Source: an uncultured Collinsella sp.
Lineage (GTDB): Bacteria; Actinomycetota; Coriobacteriia; Coriobacteriales; Coriobacteriaceae
Assembly (NCBI GenBank): GCA_900540905.1
Contig: UQHR01000046.1
Location: 1-12,857, forward strand
Length of the DNA stretch: 12,857 nucleotides
Reading direction: 5' to 3'
The position numbers and the translations under genes were made by a program. The notes beneath the pieces are model-generated. The model did no database searches. It was not told where the DNA came from and saw nothing but the letters and a program-made list of their open reading frames with translations. Shown here in pieces: positions 1 to 6,318 of the stretch (positions are counted from its first letter, which is position 1; every line of letters starts with the position of its first letter).

Positions 1-37
1 GTCATGCCGAAATGGCGCGAAGCACGCGGTTGACAAA

Positions 38-65
38 ACTATAGAGACACGTCCCAAATTGACTA
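38..65 (-). promoter_or_regulatory. Possible leftward promoter
   Basis: Read on the minus strand, TAGTCA (65-60) and TATAGT (43-38) are separated by 16 bp. They match the -35 consensus at 4 of 6 and the -10 consensus at 5 of 6 positions. It would drive a gene to the left of the window. A TTGACA at 30-35 on the plus strand has no -10 box at a usable distance. This is a motif match only. Confidence 0.22.
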
Positions 66-138
66 CTCGTGAAAGTTGCGTCTGCGCGCATGGACGGCTC
101 GTGAGCGGGTACATGGCTGTAGTAACATAGCTTCTGTC

Positions 139-154
139 CGCGGGCGTGCCCGCG
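139..154 (+). promoter_or_regulatory. Leader hairpin before the NifU-like gene
   Basis: CGCGGGC (139-145) pairs perfectly with GCCCGCG (148-154), and TTATTG follows. It lies 10 bases before the ribosome binding site of the NifU-like gene. It could be a weak terminator of upstream transcription or a structure in the 5' leader. The stem is only 7 bp and the loop is very tight, so its role is uncertain. Confidence 0.4.
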
Positions 155-176
155 TTATTGTGAGAAAGGAGCCCCT

Positions 177-455
177 GTGGCTGTTAACGAAGAGCTGCTT
201 AAGAAGGTTCTTGAAGAGATTCGTCCCAACCTGCAGGCCGATGGCGGCGATATGGAGTATGTGGGCGTCGACGACGAGGGCGTCGTCAAGCTGGAGCTGC
301 AGGGCGCCTGCGCCGGCTGCCCCATGAGCTCGCTGACCTTGTCTATGGGCATCGAGCGTATCCTGAAGGAGCACGTGCCCGGCGTTACCCGTGTCGAGCA
401 GGTCAATGCCTCCGGCGAGACCGACGACCTGTACGACGAGTACGCGCCGTTCTAA
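177..455 (+). CDS. NifU-like Fe-S scaffold/carrier protein (C-terminal NifU domain)
   Basis: A 92-aa protein made of a single NifU C-terminal (Nfu-type) domain. Known members carry or transiently assemble a [4Fe-4S] cluster at a paired-cysteine motif and pass it to apo-proteins in the cytosol. The motif is visible as Cys45-Ala-Gly-Cys48 followed by Pro-Met. The N-terminal helix (about 1-20) and the Ala-Asp-Gly-Gly-Asp turn (21-25) that open the domain are also present. Length equals a stand-alone domain; there is no IscU-like or A-type domain. The start is GTG at 177, preceded by AAAGGAG (165-171) with 5-nt spacing. The last 12 residues are acidic and aromatic. No suf or isc genes are adjacent, so which cluster-assembly machine it serves cannot be told. 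A hairpin separates it from lgt, so it is probably transcribed alone. Confidence 0.9.
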   Translation: MAVNEELLKKVLEEIRPNLQADGGDMEYVGVDDEGVVKLELQGACAGCPMSSLTLSMGIERILKEHVPGVTRVEQVNASGETDDLYDEYAPF

Positions 456-504
456 GATGCGAAAGCTGCGGACGGTACGCTCCGCATAGACGTTACGCCC
501 AAAT

Positions 505-541
505 ATGCGGCTGCGAGCGTAAGGCCCGCGGCCGCATTTGT
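505..541 (+). terminator. Stem-loop between the NifU-like gene and lgt
   Basis: Bases 505-518 pair with 524-537 over 14 positions, with one G-T wobble and one A-C mismatch around a 5-nt loop. TTTGTATG follows. It fits a moderate intrinsic terminator after the NifU-like gene, 49 nt past its stop. The T tract is short, so read-through into lgt is possible. A weaker 6-bp stem lies just upstream (467-472 with 481-486). Confidence 0.5.
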
Positions 542-564
542 ATGTAGGGAGTAGGAGGGTCGAC

Positions 565-1386
565 ATGCTCAACGACTTCTACCATATGCTTGATCCCGTC
601 GCGATTTCGGCGGGGCCTATCACGATTTACTGGTATGGTCTGGCCTATGTGGTCGGCGCCCTGCTCACGGCGGTTGTCATGTACCGCACACAGCGTCGCT
701 GGGGCTTTAACATCACGATTGATGACCTGACGAGTGTCGTGGTCGGCGTGGTCTTTGGCCTCATTATCGGTGCGCGCCTGTTCTACGTCGTCTTTTACGG
801 TGATGGCTACTACTGGGCGCACCCGCTCGAGATCTTTGCCACCAACGAGGGCGGCATGAGCTTCCATGGCGGCCTGGTGGGCGGCATTATCGGCGGCATC
901 ATCGTGTGCCGCATGTATAAGCTCGACGCATGGACTTTGGCAGACCTTGCCGTCATAGGCGCGCCGCTGGCCTTGTGCCTGGGCCGTTGTGCCAACTTTG
1001 TCAACGGAGAGCTGTGGGGCAAGCCGACCGATCTGCCCTGGGGCGTGGTCTTCGGCGGCACCGCGGGCGATATGCCGCGTCACCCCTCCCAGCTCTACGA
1101 GGCATTTCTTGAGGGCATCGTGCTCTTTTGCATTCTGCAGGTGCTCAGCCGCAAAAAGCCGCTACTGCCCCAAGGCACGTTTATGGGCGTGTTCGTGATG
1201 GGGTACGGCATCGTCCGCTTTCTCGTTGAGTTCGTGCGCGTGCCCGATGCCCAGTTGGGTTATCTACTGGGAGGCGTCATCACTATGGGCCAGCTGCTGA
1301 GTTTGCCGCTCGTTATCGCGGGCCTGGCGCTCATCATCTTCGCCCGACACCGCAATCGCCCCCAGCGCATCTACCTCGACGCCTAA
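565..1386 (+). CDS. lgt: Prolipoprotein diacylglyceryl transferase
   Basis: A 273-aa polytopic membrane enzyme. It transfers the diacylglyceryl group of phosphatidylglycerol to the lipobox cysteine of prolipoproteins, the first step of lipoprotein maturation, before LspA cleavage. Family features seen are Tyr24 in WYG, His101 in HGGLVGG, and the signature around 140-152 (Gly-Arg141, Asn144, Asn147, Glu149, Gly152). HPSQLYEA follows at 173-180, with a late Arg/Glu patch at 218-225. By family alignment His101, Arg141 and Glu149 correspond to essential residues of E. coli Lgt. About seven hydrophobic segments span the protein, and the short C-terminal tail is basic. ATG at 565 is chosen because AGGAGG (553-558) sits 6 nt upstream; an in-frame TTG at 538 has no such site and would add 9 unrelated residues. 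Length is normal. lspA is not in the window. Confidence 0.97.
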   Translation: MLNDFYHMLDPVAISAGPITIYWYGLAYVVGALLTAVVMYRTQRRWGFNITIDDLTSVVVGVVFGLIIGARLFYVVFYGDGYYWAHPLEIFATNEGGMSFHGGLVGGIIGGIIVCRMYKLDAWTLADLAVIGAPLALCLGRCANFVNGELWGKPTDLPWGVVFGGTAGDMPRHPSQLYEAFLEGIVLFCILQVLSRKKPLLPQGTFMGVFVMGYGIVRFLVEFVRVPDAQLGYLLGGVITMGQLLSLPLVIAGLALIIFARHRNRPQRIYLDA

Positions 1387-1387
1387 C

Positions 1388-1418
1388 CACCACAAAGGGG
1401 ACAGGCACCTTTGTGGTG
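1388..1418 (+). repeat. Post-stop hairpin with GGGGACAGG core
   Basis: Starting one base after the lgt stop, CACCACAAAGG (1388-1398) pairs perfectly over 11 bp with CCTTTGTGGTG (1408-1418). The stem and loop together contain GGGGACAGG (1397-1405). There is no T tract, so it is a poor intrinsic terminator. The core matches the repeats at 1446-1501 and 6317-6371 but the arm sequences differ. It may be a REP-like palindromic element or an RNA 3'-end stabiliser. Confidence 0.7.
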
Positions 1419-1445
1419 ATTCGCTGGGCAACGATGACAGAACCG

Positions 1446-1501
1446 TAACGTTTCCCCAGATAAAACCTGCCAAAATAAACCTGTCCCTTTTTGGCAGGTT
1501 T
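1446..1501 (-). repeat. Interspersed palindromic repeat, copy A
   Basis: AAACCTGCCAAAA (1463-1475) pairs perfectly over 13 bp with TTTTGGCAGGTTT (1489-1501), with loop bases 1476-1488. On the minus strand 1494-1446 is a 49-bp unit that matches 6323-6371 at 45 of 49 positions, counted by eye. The shared unit holds GGGACAGGTTT, TTTTGGCAGGTTTTATCTG and ACGTTA. It ends only 20 bp before the GTG of the next gene, so it could also affect translation of that gene. Confidence 0.85.
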
Positions 1502-1521
1502 CTAGAAAGGCTCTTTGGACT

Positions 1522-3705
1522 GTGAAGGATTCCGATCTCTCCACAACGGCTGCGCGCGACGCTGCCCGCATCGTCTGGTTTAAGCGCTACCCCGCCAAGC
1601 AGACGCTCATCGCATTTTTGCTCGCGCTGTTGGCGACCACGGCGTTTTCCATCGATCCCTCCCCGGTGTCGAGCAACGCAGTCTTGGCGATTGACCCCAA
1701 AGCCTCGGGCATGCTGTACGTGTGCTACGAGGTGCTCCTCTCGTTTGCCGGCCATACCGACGCGGTCATGCTGCTTGCACTTGCCTGCCTGCTCACCTTG
1801 CCGTTTCGCTACGTGTTCTTTGGCCGTGGCGACACCTGGCGTCCATCGATCATTCTGCCGTCGCTGTTCTTCGCCATCTGCATGGTGTTCGGCCGCAGCT
1901 ACGATCTCACCGACTCGGCCGAGATTGTCCTTGGCGACAAAGCCCGCATCATCTGCGCCTGGATTGGCGGCGCGGGCTGGATGCTCCTAGCGATCGTTGC
2001 CTTCTACCTTGCCTTTGAGTGTCTAGATTGGCTGAGCTCTCGGCGCATTCCGTTTTCGGAAGCGCACTTTGGCCGCGTATGGCGTGTGGCTCACGCCGTG
2101 CTCTCGGTCCATCCCTTTGCCGGGCCCTTCCTGGTGCTTATGATCGCCTGGGCGCCCACGCTCATCGCTTCGCTGCCCGGCCTTTTTATGGGAGATACGG
2201 GTGCGCAGATTCGCCAGTGGTTCAACTATCCCAACGGCACGAGCGACTATCTGCGCCTACTCAACCCCAACGTGCTGCTCAACGGGCATCATCCCGTAGT
2301 GCACACGGCCATTATCGGCTCGTGCGTTCAGCTGGGGCTTTCGCTGTTCAACAGCGCTAACGCGGGCCTCATCATCTATACCTGCGCTCAATTTGTCATC
2401 ACGGCTGCCTGCATGGCGTATTCCATTTCATCGCTGCGCAAACTGGGCGTGAGCCTGCCGGTTCGCGGTGCGATCCTGCTGTTCTTTGCGTTTATGCCGA
2501 TGTTCTCTAACTACGCGGCGTTGCTCACCAAGGACGTGCTCTTTGCCGACGCGTTCTTGGTGCTGCTGGTACAGACCGTCAAGCTCGTGGCATGTGGCTT
2601 GCCCCGTCGTGATGCCAATGTCGAGCGAGCGGGCGAGAAAGCCCCCGTGCTCTTTGCGCGCCACGACTGGCTGCTGCTCGCTCTGGGCTCCATGGGTTCC
2701 ACGTTCCTGCGCAACGGCGGCCTGGTGTTTCCCCTGGCGGCATGCGTAATCGCGGCGGCGTTTTGCGTATGGGACGTGCATGTGGCTCGTCGTGCAGCCA
2801 AGCAGACTGGTGCTGCGCCTTCGGGCGCCATCCCGCGTTTCCGCTGGGTTGGCGTTCTCGCGGTGCTCGCGCTCTGCCTTGCCTCTAATATGTACTTCAC
2901 CAAGGTCTTTATGCCGGCGCACGATATCACGCCTGGTTCCAAGCGCGAAATCCTCTCGATTCCGTTCCAGCAGACGGCTCGTTTCGTCCAAAAGCACGAC
3001 GGCCTCAACTCGGGCGTCAACCCCACGGTTAAGGAGGACGGCACCATCGTGGAGGCTCCTTGCGACGGTTCGGTGACCGACGAAGAGCGTGCCGTGATCG
3101 ATCGCGTACTCAAGTACGAGAACCTGGGCCGCCGCTACAACCCCGACAAGTCCGATGCCGTCAAGAACTGCTTTAACGAGTACGCCTCGCAGGAGGACAT
3201 CGATGCCTATTTTGAGGTATGGGCTCAGATGTTTAAGAAGGATCCCGAGTGCTATATTTCGGCGCTTATCAATAACTACTATGGTTATTTTTATCCGAGC
3301 GCGCGCGATGCCTGGGTCTACAGCACGGCGCGTAGTGCCGAGATCATGGCGCGCCCCGACAACCTCAAATACTTCGACTTCCATCCGGTCGACAGCAACG
3401 TGGTGCGCTGGTGCGACCACCTGATCAATCTGTACCGTGTGGCGGTGCAGCGCATCCCGTTTATTTCGCTCACCATGAGCTCGGCCACCTATGTGTGGAT
3501 CATGATCGCCGTGGTGGTCTACCTGCTGCGTCGTCATTCATGGCGTGCGCTGGCGATCTGGGTGCCGCTGTTGGGCGTACTCGCTGTGTGCCTGATTGGC
3601 CCGTGCAACGGCTCGACCTACATGCGCTACCTGTATCCGGTCATCGCCTGCATGCCCTTCGCCATCGGCGCCACCGTCACCCGCAGCGACTTCCTCTGGT
3701 TCTAA
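1522..3705 (+). CDS. Large polytopic membrane protein, DUF6020/GT-C-like (putative glycosyltransferase)
   Basis: A 727-aa integral membrane protein with a short basic cytosolic N-terminus and roughly 11-13 hydrophobic segments from residue 27 onward. A large hydrophilic region, about 464-645, is probably outside the cell, and final membrane helices follow (about 650-720). Motifs seen include Gly-Asp225-Thr in a loop after a membrane segment, Gly-His256-His257-Pro, and Thr-Lys337-Asp338. IPFQQTARFV opens the ectodomain, and STYMRYLYPV lies near the C-terminus. This layout, with an acidic first-loop motif, HHP and KD, resembles GT-C-fold proteins that use lipid-linked sugars, in particular the DUF6020 group. 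The assignment is from memory of motifs, not a search. The start is GTG 1522, with AAAGG (1506-1510) at a long 11-nt spacing. The substrate is unknown, and no glycan-assembly genes are adjacent. The stop is followed within 2 bp by a hairpin. Confidence 0.62.
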   Translation: MKDSDLSTTAARDAARIVWFKRYPAKQTLIAFLLALLATTAFSIDPSPVSSNAVLAIDPKASGMLYVCYEVLLSFAGHTDAVMLLALACLLTLPFRYVFFGRGDTWRPSIILPSLFFAICMVFGRSYDLTDSAEIVLGDKARIICAWIGGAGWMLLAIVAFYLAFECLDWLSSRRIPFSEAHFGRVWRVAHAVLSVHPFAGPFLVLMIAWAPTLIASLPGLFMGDTGAQIRQWFNYPNGTSDYLRLLNPNVLLNGHHPVVHTAIIGSCVQLGLSLFNSANAGLIIYTCAQFVITAACMAYSISSLRKLGVSLPVRGAILLFFAFMPMFSNYAALLTKDVLFADAFLVLLVQTVKLVACGLPRRDANVERAGEKAPVLFARHDWLLLALGSMGSTFLRNGGLVFPLAACVIAAAFCVWDVHVARRAAKQTGAAPSGAIPRFRWVGVLAVLALCLASNMYFTKVFMPAHDITPGSKREILSIPFQQTARFVQKHDGLNSGVNPTVKEDGTIVEAPCDGSVTDEERAVIDRVLKYENLGRRYNPDKSDAVKNCFNEYASQEDIDAYFEVWAQMFKKDPECYISALINNYYGYFYPSARDAWVYSTARSAEIMARPDNLKYFDFHPVDSNVVRWCDHLINLYRVAVQRIPFISLTMSSATYVWIMIAVVVYLLRRHSWRALAIWVPLLGVLAVCLIGPCNGSTYMRYLYPVIACMPFAIGATVTRSDFLWF

Positions 3706-3706
3706 C

Positions 3707-3739
3707 TTGGTGCATTGAGGTCAGGTTTCTTTGCACCAA
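3707..3739 (+). repeat. Post-stop hairpin with GGTCAGGTTT loop
   Basis: TTGGTGCA (3707-3714) pairs with TGCACCAA (3732-3739), starting 2 bp after the stop of the 727-aa gene. The 17-nt loop contains GGTCAGGTTT, one base from the GGACAGGTTT of the other repeats. Further on, TTTTGGGGTTTATCT (3765-3779) resembles the TTTTGGCAGGTTTTATCT part of the 49-bp element with small deletions. It looks like a degenerate third copy in the same orientation as the one after asp23. Confidence 0.5.
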
Positions 3740-3772
3740 AGGGGCCATCATCACGACGCCTTCATTTTGGGG

Positions 3773-3820
3773 TTTATCTCGCAGGCCAGTAGGTATATCA
3801 TAACGACGTTTGTTTATATT
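3773..3820 (+). promoter_or_regulatory. Candidate yebC promoter region
   Basis: A locally A+T-rich patch in otherwise G+C-rich sequence, 50-100 bp before yebC. Two -10-like boxes are visible: TATCAT (3796-3801), with a poor -35 TTTATC (3773-3778) at 17 bp, and TATATT (3815-3820), with no recognisable -35. Which one is used, if either, cannot be decided from sequence. Confidence 0.3.
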
Positions 3821-3869
3821 GCCCGAGCATCTGCGCTGGGCTTTAGGTCGAAACCGATAGGAGACACGT

Positions 3870-4676
3870 ATGTCCGGACACTCTAAGTGGGCCACAACCA
3901 AGCATCGTAAGGGCGCGCAGGACGCCAAGCGTTCCGCCCTCTTCTCCAAGCTCAGCCGCAACATCACCGTTGCTGCCCGTCTCGGCGGTGACCCGCTGCC
4001 CGAGAACAACGCCAGCCTCGCCGCTGCCGTTGCCAAGGCCAAGGCTCAGTCCATGCCTAAGGACAAGATCAAGTCCGCTATCGACAAGGCTTTTGGTTCG
4101 GGTGCCGACGCCGCCGTCTACGAGAACATCGTGTACGAGGGCTACGGTCCCGCCGGTGTCGCCGTCTACGTCGACTGCCTGACCGACAACCGCAACCGTA
4201 CCGCCGCTGATGTCCGTTCCGCCTTCTCCCACGCTGGTGGCAACCTGGGCACCTCCGGCTCCGTCGCCTTCCAGTTTGAGCGCAAGGGCCAGATCGTCGT
4301 CGCCAAGGAGATCCTGGACGAGAACGCCAAGAAGGAGACCATGATCGCCAACGGTGCTGCCGGTGACGAGGATGAGTTCATGATGGCCATCGCCGAGGCC
4401 GGTGGCGAGGACTACGAGGATGCCGGCGAGGAGTGGATCGTCTGGACTGCTGCCAACGACGTCATAGCTGTCTCCAAGGCGCTCGAGGAGCAGGGCGTCC
4501 AGGTCAAGGGTTCCGAGACCACCATGGTCCCGACCACCCCGACCGAGGTCTCTGGTACCGACGCCAAGAAGGTCCAGCGCCTCATCGACCGTCTTGAGGA
4601 GCTCGACGACGTCCAGGACGTCTACAGCACCATGGACATGACCGACGAGGTCATCGCTGCCCTCGAGGAGGAGTAG
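3870..4676 (+). CDS. yebC: YebC/PmpR (TACO1-like) family protein
   Basis: A 268-aa cytosolic protein starting with the family hallmark MSGHSKWATTKHRKGAQDAKR. Next come KLSRNITVAARLGG (28-41), the helical segment NNASLAAAVAKAKAQSMPKD (46-65) and YEGYGPAGVAVYVDCLTDN (93-111). These features cover the three usual domains. Members were first described as DNA-binding transcriptional regulators and more recently as ribosome-associated factors that relieve stalling at proline-rich stretches; which role applies here is unknown. Length is slightly above the usual 240-250 because of acidic insertions around 160-190. The start is ATG 3870 with AGGAGA (3860-3865) upstream. Codon use is strongly biased to C- and G-ending codons, more than in neighbours, as expected for high expression. 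The frequent companions ruvC, ruvA and ruvB are absent here, and a terminator follows. Confidence 0.96.
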   Translation: MSGHSKWATTKHRKGAQDAKRSALFSKLSRNITVAARLGGDPLPENNASLAAAVAKAKAQSMPKDKIKSAIDKAFGSGADAAVYENIVYEGYGPAGVAVYVDCLTDNRNRTAADVRSAFSHAGGNLGTSGSVAFQFERKGQIVVAKEILDENAKKETMIANGAAGDEDEFMMAIAEAGGEDYEDAGEEWIVWTAANDVIAVSKALEEQGVQVKGSETTMVPTTPTEVSGTDAKKVQRLIDRLEELDDVQDVYSTMDMTDEVIAALEEE

Positions 4677-4745
4677 CGCCCGCACGGATTGAGCCGTGCA
4701 TATCTGGGCATAATGAAGCGAGCATGCAAGCCTCGTGGAATAGAT

Positions 4746-4787
4746 GAGCCGGATCCGCGTGCGTAGAGCACCGGACCCGGCTCTTTT
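4746..4787 (+). terminator. Intrinsic terminator after yebC
   Basis: GAGCCGGATCCG (4746-4757) pairs with CGGACCCGGCTC (4772-4783) over 12 positions with one A-C mismatch. TTTT (4784-4787) follows directly. It lies 70 nt after the yebC stop. The T tract runs into TATAAT (4787-4792), so a promoter for the amaP operon may overlap the terminator end. Confidence 0.85.
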
Positions 4788-4792
4788 ATAAT
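4787..4792 (+). promoter_or_regulatory. Possible -10 box of the amaP-DUF2273-asp23 operon
   Basis: A perfect TATAAT overlaps the last T of the yebC terminator, about 50 bp before the amaP start. At 17-bp spacing the -35 position reads TAGAGC, which does not match the consensus. There is also no TG extended -10. Activity would therefore need an activator or a non-housekeeping sigma factor. Confidence 0.33.
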
Positions 4793-4842
4793 GATGCGAA
4801 CCGTTTTGCATTTCGAGAGCCGAGATTTGAAGGGAGCGCCGC

Positions 4843-5388
4843 GTGCGCGTACTCAAACGAGCCCTAGCGATCGTGTATCTTGCCGCCACCATCGTGGCGC
4901 TGGGTACGCTTGTCTGCCAGTTTTGGGGGCCGTATACGTATCGCTTTATGCTGCTGATGCGCGACCCCATGCCGCGCATCGTCGTCACGGCGTGCGCCGG
5001 CGTCGTGGCGATCGGCGTGCTGGTAAGCTTTTTCCGCCTGATGTTCGCCCGTCGCGAACCGTCCTGCGTGCATCCGGCGGGGGAGCGCAATATCGAGGTT
5101 ACCCTTGCGGCGCTTTCTTCGTGCGCCAGGGCTGCTGCCGAGCGTGACGACCGCGTGATGGTCGAGCATGTCGAGGCCCGCGTCCAAGGCTCCGACGATT
5201 CGCACGTCCGTTTTAAGGTCGAGGCCATCGCGCTCGATGATAAGGACGTTGCCGCTCTTGCCACCTCGATGCAGCAGCGCATCGAGAAGGCCTGCGACAC
5301 CATGCTCGGCACGCCGGGTACGACCGCGCGTGTCCGTTTTTTGCCGTCCAAGACTACCGTCCAGACCGTGGAGGTTTCCGGTGAGTGA
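4843..5388 (+). CDS. amaP: AmaP-like membrane anchor for Asp23 (alkaline shock response)
   Basis: A 181-aa protein with two N-terminal membrane helices (about 6-27 and 45-66) and a cytosolic C-terminal part (about 80-178). That part has the alternating strand and helix pattern of AmaP/Asp23-type proteins: EVTLAALSSCARAAAE at 85-100, RVMVEHVEARV at 104-114, and HVRFKVEAIAL at 121-131. In staphylococci AmaP anchors the abundant Asp23 protein to the membrane. Here it is the first of three genes with DUF2273 and Asp23 proteins, which strongly supports the call even though sequence similarity in this family is loose. The start is GTG 4843 with AGGGAG (4831-4836) at 6-nt spacing. It overlaps the next gene by 8 nt. 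No catalytic motif is seen, so a structural role is likely. Confidence 0.8.
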   Translation: MRVLKRALAIVYLAATIVALGTLVCQFWGPYTYRFMLLMRDPMPRIVVTACAGVVAIGVLVSFFRLMFARREPSCVHPAGERNIEVTLAALSSCARAAAERDDRVMVEHVEARVQGSDDSHVRFKVEAIALDDKDVAALATSMQQRIEKACDTMLGTPGTTARVRFLPSKTTVQTVEVSGE

Positions 5389-5758
5389 TACCAATCAAGA
5401 TAAGACCGCTCGTACGCCGCGCCTGACGATTGACCAGAGCGCTACGCCGGCGAGCGAACCTGTTGATTCCAAAGCAGAGGCAACCGAGTTACAAGACGCG
5501 GCAGCCGCGGATTTTGACGAGGCTATGGGTCTCATCAAGGGTACGGGCGCTGCCATCTGGAGCTATGCTGTGCGTCATCCCAACACCACGCTCGGTGCCG
5601 TCGCCGGCTTTATCCTCGCCGTGTTGGTGCTCACGTTGGGCCTGTGGGATACGCTCGTCATTGCATTCTTCGTGCTGATCGGCGCTGTGATCGGTCAAAT
5701 TCGCGACGGCGAGAACGGGATCGTCAACTTCTTCGGCCGTCTGTTTAGCGGCCGCTAA
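5381..5758 (+). CDS. DUF2273 small membrane protein
   Basis: A 125-aa protein. A polar, acidic N-terminal region (1-55) is followed by two closely packed hydrophobic helices (about 69-88 and 90-107) and a short C-terminal tail ending GRLFSGR. This two-helix, Gly-rich layout with an ENGIVNFFGRLF tail is typical of DUF2273 proteins, which travel with Asp23 and AmaP; no biochemical function is established. DUF2273 proteins are usually about 60-80 aa, so the 55-residue leader is longer than normal. The start is GTG 5381, with GGAGG (5370-5374) at 6-nt spacing inside the end of amaP. The 8-nt overlap implies translational coupling. A longer frame opening at 5168 has no support. Confidence 0.82.
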   Translation: MSDTNQDKTARTPRLTIDQSATPASEPVDSKAEATELQDAAAADFDEAMGLIKGTGAAIWSYAVRHPNTTLGAVAGFILAVLVLTLGLWDTLVIAFFVLIGAVIGQIRDGENGIVNFFGRLFSGR

Positions 5759-5802
5759 TATGTATTCGACTGTCGCATCCGCGGCAGGCATAAGGAGGAA
5801 CC

Positions 5803-6318
5803 ATGGCTTTTAATACGAAGGTCGATGTAGCCGATACCGAGCTCGAGGAGAACGAGGCGGTCGTCGCCGAAGCTGAGGATGTGACGCTCGAGGACGAGGC
5901 TCTCGTCGAGGCCGAGTCCGATACGGATGAGGACGACGAGGAAGCAGACGAGTCCGAGGACTCGCTGACCTATTCCAACGGCGTGATCGAGAAGATCGTT
6001 GCCATGGCCACTCGCGAGGTTCCGCACGTTCTGGGCATGAAGGGTAACCTTATGCACTTTGTGCAGGAGCAGTTCGGTGCCGAGAATCTGACCAAGGGCG
6101 TGACGGTCGAGGTCACCGATGACAATCGCGTGGTCGTCAACATCTCCGTCATCATCGAGTACGGCGCCTATGCGCCCGCGATCTTCGACGATGTCAAGGC
6201 ACGTGTCACCGAGCGCCTTGCCGCGATGACCGGCCTTGAGGTGGCGGGCGTCAACCTGCGCATCGAGGATGTCATCACCCCCGAGGAGTACGAGCATCGC
6301 ACCAGCCAGCACGAATAA
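5803..6318 (+). CDS. Asp23/Gls24 family envelope stress response protein
   Basis: A 171-aa protein. Residues about 55-162 form the Asp23/Gls24 domain: NGVIEKIVAMATREVPHVLG at 59-78, VTVEVTDDNRVVVNISVIIEYG at 100-121, and VKARVTERLAAMTGLEVAGVNLRI around 131-154. Such proteins form cytoplasmic assemblies held at the membrane by AmaP and respond to cell-wall or alkaline stress. The first 55 residues are a low-complexity, very acidic leader, densest at 38-53, and look disordered; this is not usual in staphylococcal Asp23. The start is ATG 5803 with a very strong AAGGAGGAA (5792-5800) site, the best in the operon, which suggests the protein is made in excess over its two membrane partners. It ends the operon, 44 nt after the DUF2273 gene, with its stop codon inside a repeat hairpin. 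Confidence 0.92.
   Translation: MAFNTKVDVADTELEENEAVVAEAEDVTLEDEALVEAESDTDEDDEEADESEDSLTYSNGVIEKIVAMATREVPHVLGMKGNLMHFVQEQFGAENLTKGVTVEVTDDNRVVVNISVIIEYGAYAPAIFDDVKARVTERLAAMTGLEVAGVNLRIEDVITPEEYEHRTSQHE

Noticed and set aside
30..58. TTGACA at 30-35 as a promoter for the NifU-like gene
   Set aside because: No -10-like box at 16-18 bp (the site reads CCCAAA), and it is about 140 bp from the gene.
1264..1755. Minus-strand frame containing NLPKRDRFILAGFIWGN, with a similar peptide NLPKGDRFVLAGFICEN in a plus frame near 6320
   Set aside because: The shared peptide is just the translation of the 49-bp repeat; both frames run antisense or out of frame over real genes.
2428..3537. 369-codon minus-strand open frame inside the 727-aa gene
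   Set aside because: Rich in His, Arg and Gln as expected from reading G+C-rich coding DNA backwards; no start signal or recognised motif.
4677..4745. tRNA-like or riboswitch-like fold between yebC and its terminator
   Set aside because: No cloverleaf arms, T-loop sequence or known aptamer core could be traced.
3843..5351. 502-codon minus-strand open frame
   Set aside because: It lies antisense to yebC and amaP, has low-complexity shadow composition, no ribosome binding site and no domain, while both plus-strand genes are secure.
5168..5758. Long form (196 aa) of the DUF2273 gene
   Set aside because: The extra 71 residues are an out-of-frame shadow of amaP; GTG 5381 has a good ribosome binding site.
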